Positions 63,232 through 64,000 of a stretch of DNA of 64,000 nt are shown here, piece after piece. The DNA is taken from the NCBI RefSeq assembly GCF_016411825.1, contig NZ_JAEKMH010000001.1, forward strand, positions 1,178,001 through 1,242,000. Direction: 5' to 3'. Within the stretch, counting starts at the first letter, position 1. Each line of letters starts with the position of its first letter. The stretch comes from Devosia sediminis. Its GTDB lineage: Bacteria > Pseudomonadota > Alphaproteobacteria > Rhizobiales > Devosiaceae. A program made the position numbers and the translations under genes. The notes under the pieces are model-generated. The model worked only from the letters and a program-made list of their open reading frames with translations. It was not told the origin of the DNA and searched no databases.

Positions 63232-64000
63232 GTTCTGCCGTTCTGATGGATGTGGATTCGCTCCCGGCACGGGCCGTGCTGCAGGCGCTGCCGCAACCGA
63301 TCCTGGTGCTCGACGAAAAGCGCGGCATCCAGTTCGTCAATTATGCCGCCGAGGCCTTCTTCGGCGGGTCGATGAGCGTGCTCACGCGGCAAACCCTCGA
63401 CGACCTGATCGCCTTTGGCTCGCCGATCATCTCGCTGGTCGAAACCGTGTCGCAGCGCCGTGCGCCGATGACCGAATATCGGGTCCGGGTCGGCTCGTCC
63501 CGCTTTGGAGATGAGCGCATTGCCGACGTCTTCGCCACCCCGATTTCCGATACCGATGGGCGCGTCGCCGTGCTGATCCAGGAACGGACCATGGCCGACA
63601 AGATCGATCGGCAGATGGTATCGCGCGGCGCGGCGCGTTCGGTGACGGGCTTGGCGTCCATGCTAGCTCACGAAATCAAGAACCCGCTGTCCGGCATACG
63701 CGGCGCGGCGCAACTGCTCGAACAGACCATCGCCGCGGACGAAGTGCCGCTGGCGAGGTTGATCCGCGAAGAGACCGACCGCATCGTTCACCTGATCGAC
63801 CGGGTGGAGGTATTCGGCGATGAGCGTCCGATGGAGCGCGAGCCGATCAACATCCACGTCGTGCTCGACCGCGTTAAGCTCTTGGCGCGCAATGGCGTGG
63901 CGCGCGGCATCACCTTTCACGAGGAATACGATCCGTCGCTGCCGCCGGTCTTCGGCAACCGCGACCAGTTGATCCAGATATTCCTCAATCTCATCAAGAA
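63228..64000 (+). CDS. ntrB: Nitrogen regulation histidine kinase NtrB (partial, runs off the right edge)
   Basis: The first 257 residues are visible. A PAS domain (about 18-110: ALPQPILVLDEKRGIQFVN..EAFFGGSM) precedes the dimerisation/phospho-acceptor helix MLAHEIKNPLSGIRGAAQLLEQ, with the autophosphorylated His in HEIKNP. The ATPase domain starts with NLIKK at the window edge. NtrB phosphorylates NtrC in response to nitrogen status. The GTG start overlaps the dusB stop (GTGA). No transmembrane helix is visible, as expected for cytoplasmic NtrB. Confidence 0.95.
   Translation, partial: MSSAVLMDVDSLPARAVLQALPQPILVLDEKRGIQFVNYAAEAFFGGSMSVLTRQTLDDLIAFGSPIISLVETVSQRRAPMTEYRVRVGSSRFGDERIADVFATPISDTDGRVAVLIQERTMADKIDRQMVSRGAARSVTGLASMLAHEIKNPLSGIRGAAQLLEQTIAADEVPLARLIREETDRIVHLIDRVEVFGDERPMEREPINIHVVLDRVKLLARNGVARGITFHEEYDPSLPPVFGNRDQLIQIFLNLIK

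Noticed and set aside
1..64000. tRNA or rRNA genes, CRISPR arrays, prophage or intact IS elements
   Set aside because: No T-arm plus acceptor pairs, no regularly spaced repeats, and no transposase, integrase or phage structural proteins were found on either strand.

Overview
The window is one contiguous stretch of chromosome from an alphaproteobacterium of the order Hyphomicrobiales, most likely Devosia or a close relative. The evidence is a GC-rich composition, frequent GTG and TTG starts, and alphaproteobacterial gene sets: divK-pleD-rpmG, gatC/gatA/gatB, pyrB with an HxH-less dihydroorotase homologue, ftsB-pdhA-pdhB-pdhC-lpdA-lipA, and pncC/ispDF/dusB/ntrB. The genus is an inference. I see no rRNA, tRNA, CRISPR array, prophage or intact insertion sequence. 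The content is mostly core housekeeping, with accessory genes slotted in.

Layout. 1-5 kb: end of an MFS transporter, a YoaK-like membrane protein, HIT hydrolase, FemAB-like acyltransferase, RidA, DinB and DUF3572. 5-7.4 kb: the cell-cycle and c-di-GMP regulators DivK and PleD, then a strongly structured intergenic locus with its own promoter and terminator (candidate ncRNA), then rpmG. 7.5-16.7 kb: DUF3052, DUF983, RNase R, plsY, dprA, an E. coli-type murB and topA. 16.8-22.6 kb: dipeptidase, a pseudo-dihydroorotase with pyrB, DUF4345, an NmrA-type oxidoreductase and a divergent AraC regulator. 22.6-32.4 kb: ruvX, an AT-richer islet with a DUF2442-HTH gene, the amidotransferase genes gatC, gatA and gatB scattered among GNAT acetyltransferases, a YjhX-type protein, chorismate mutase and two proline-rich small proteins. 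32.4-41.5 kb: EamA exporter, purM-purN, a PerM-hda-ppk-ppx operon and a HepT/MntA toxin-antitoxin pair. 41.5-50.3 kb: RNase D, aspS, an EAL phosphodiesterase behind a perfect CtrA-type box, malic enzyme and a PRPP-synthase homologue. 50.4-59.9 kb: ftsB and the pyruvate dehydrogenase/lipoate region, into which a small membrane protein, an SGNH hydrolase and a Gfo/Idh/MocA oxidoreductase have been interleaved. 59.9-64 kb: a structured intergenic region, pncC, ispDF, dusB and the start of ntrB.

How the genes work together. DivK, PleD and the CtrA-box EAL protein form a plausible cell-cycle/c-di-GMP circuit. GatCAB with AspRS would supply Asn-tRNA and/or Gln-tRNA by transamidation. The PDH genes carry lipoyl domains on both E1beta and E2 and sit beside lipA, which makes the cofactor. 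Ppk/Ppx handle polyphosphate.

The most unusual signals are two multi-hairpin intergenic loci (6928-7220 and 60082-60348) that share a 12-nt motif, the small membrane gene between pdhA and pdhB, 25-nt perfect palindromes that supply a stop codon to a gene, and three convergent gene pairs whose stop codons overlap in CTAG/CTAA.
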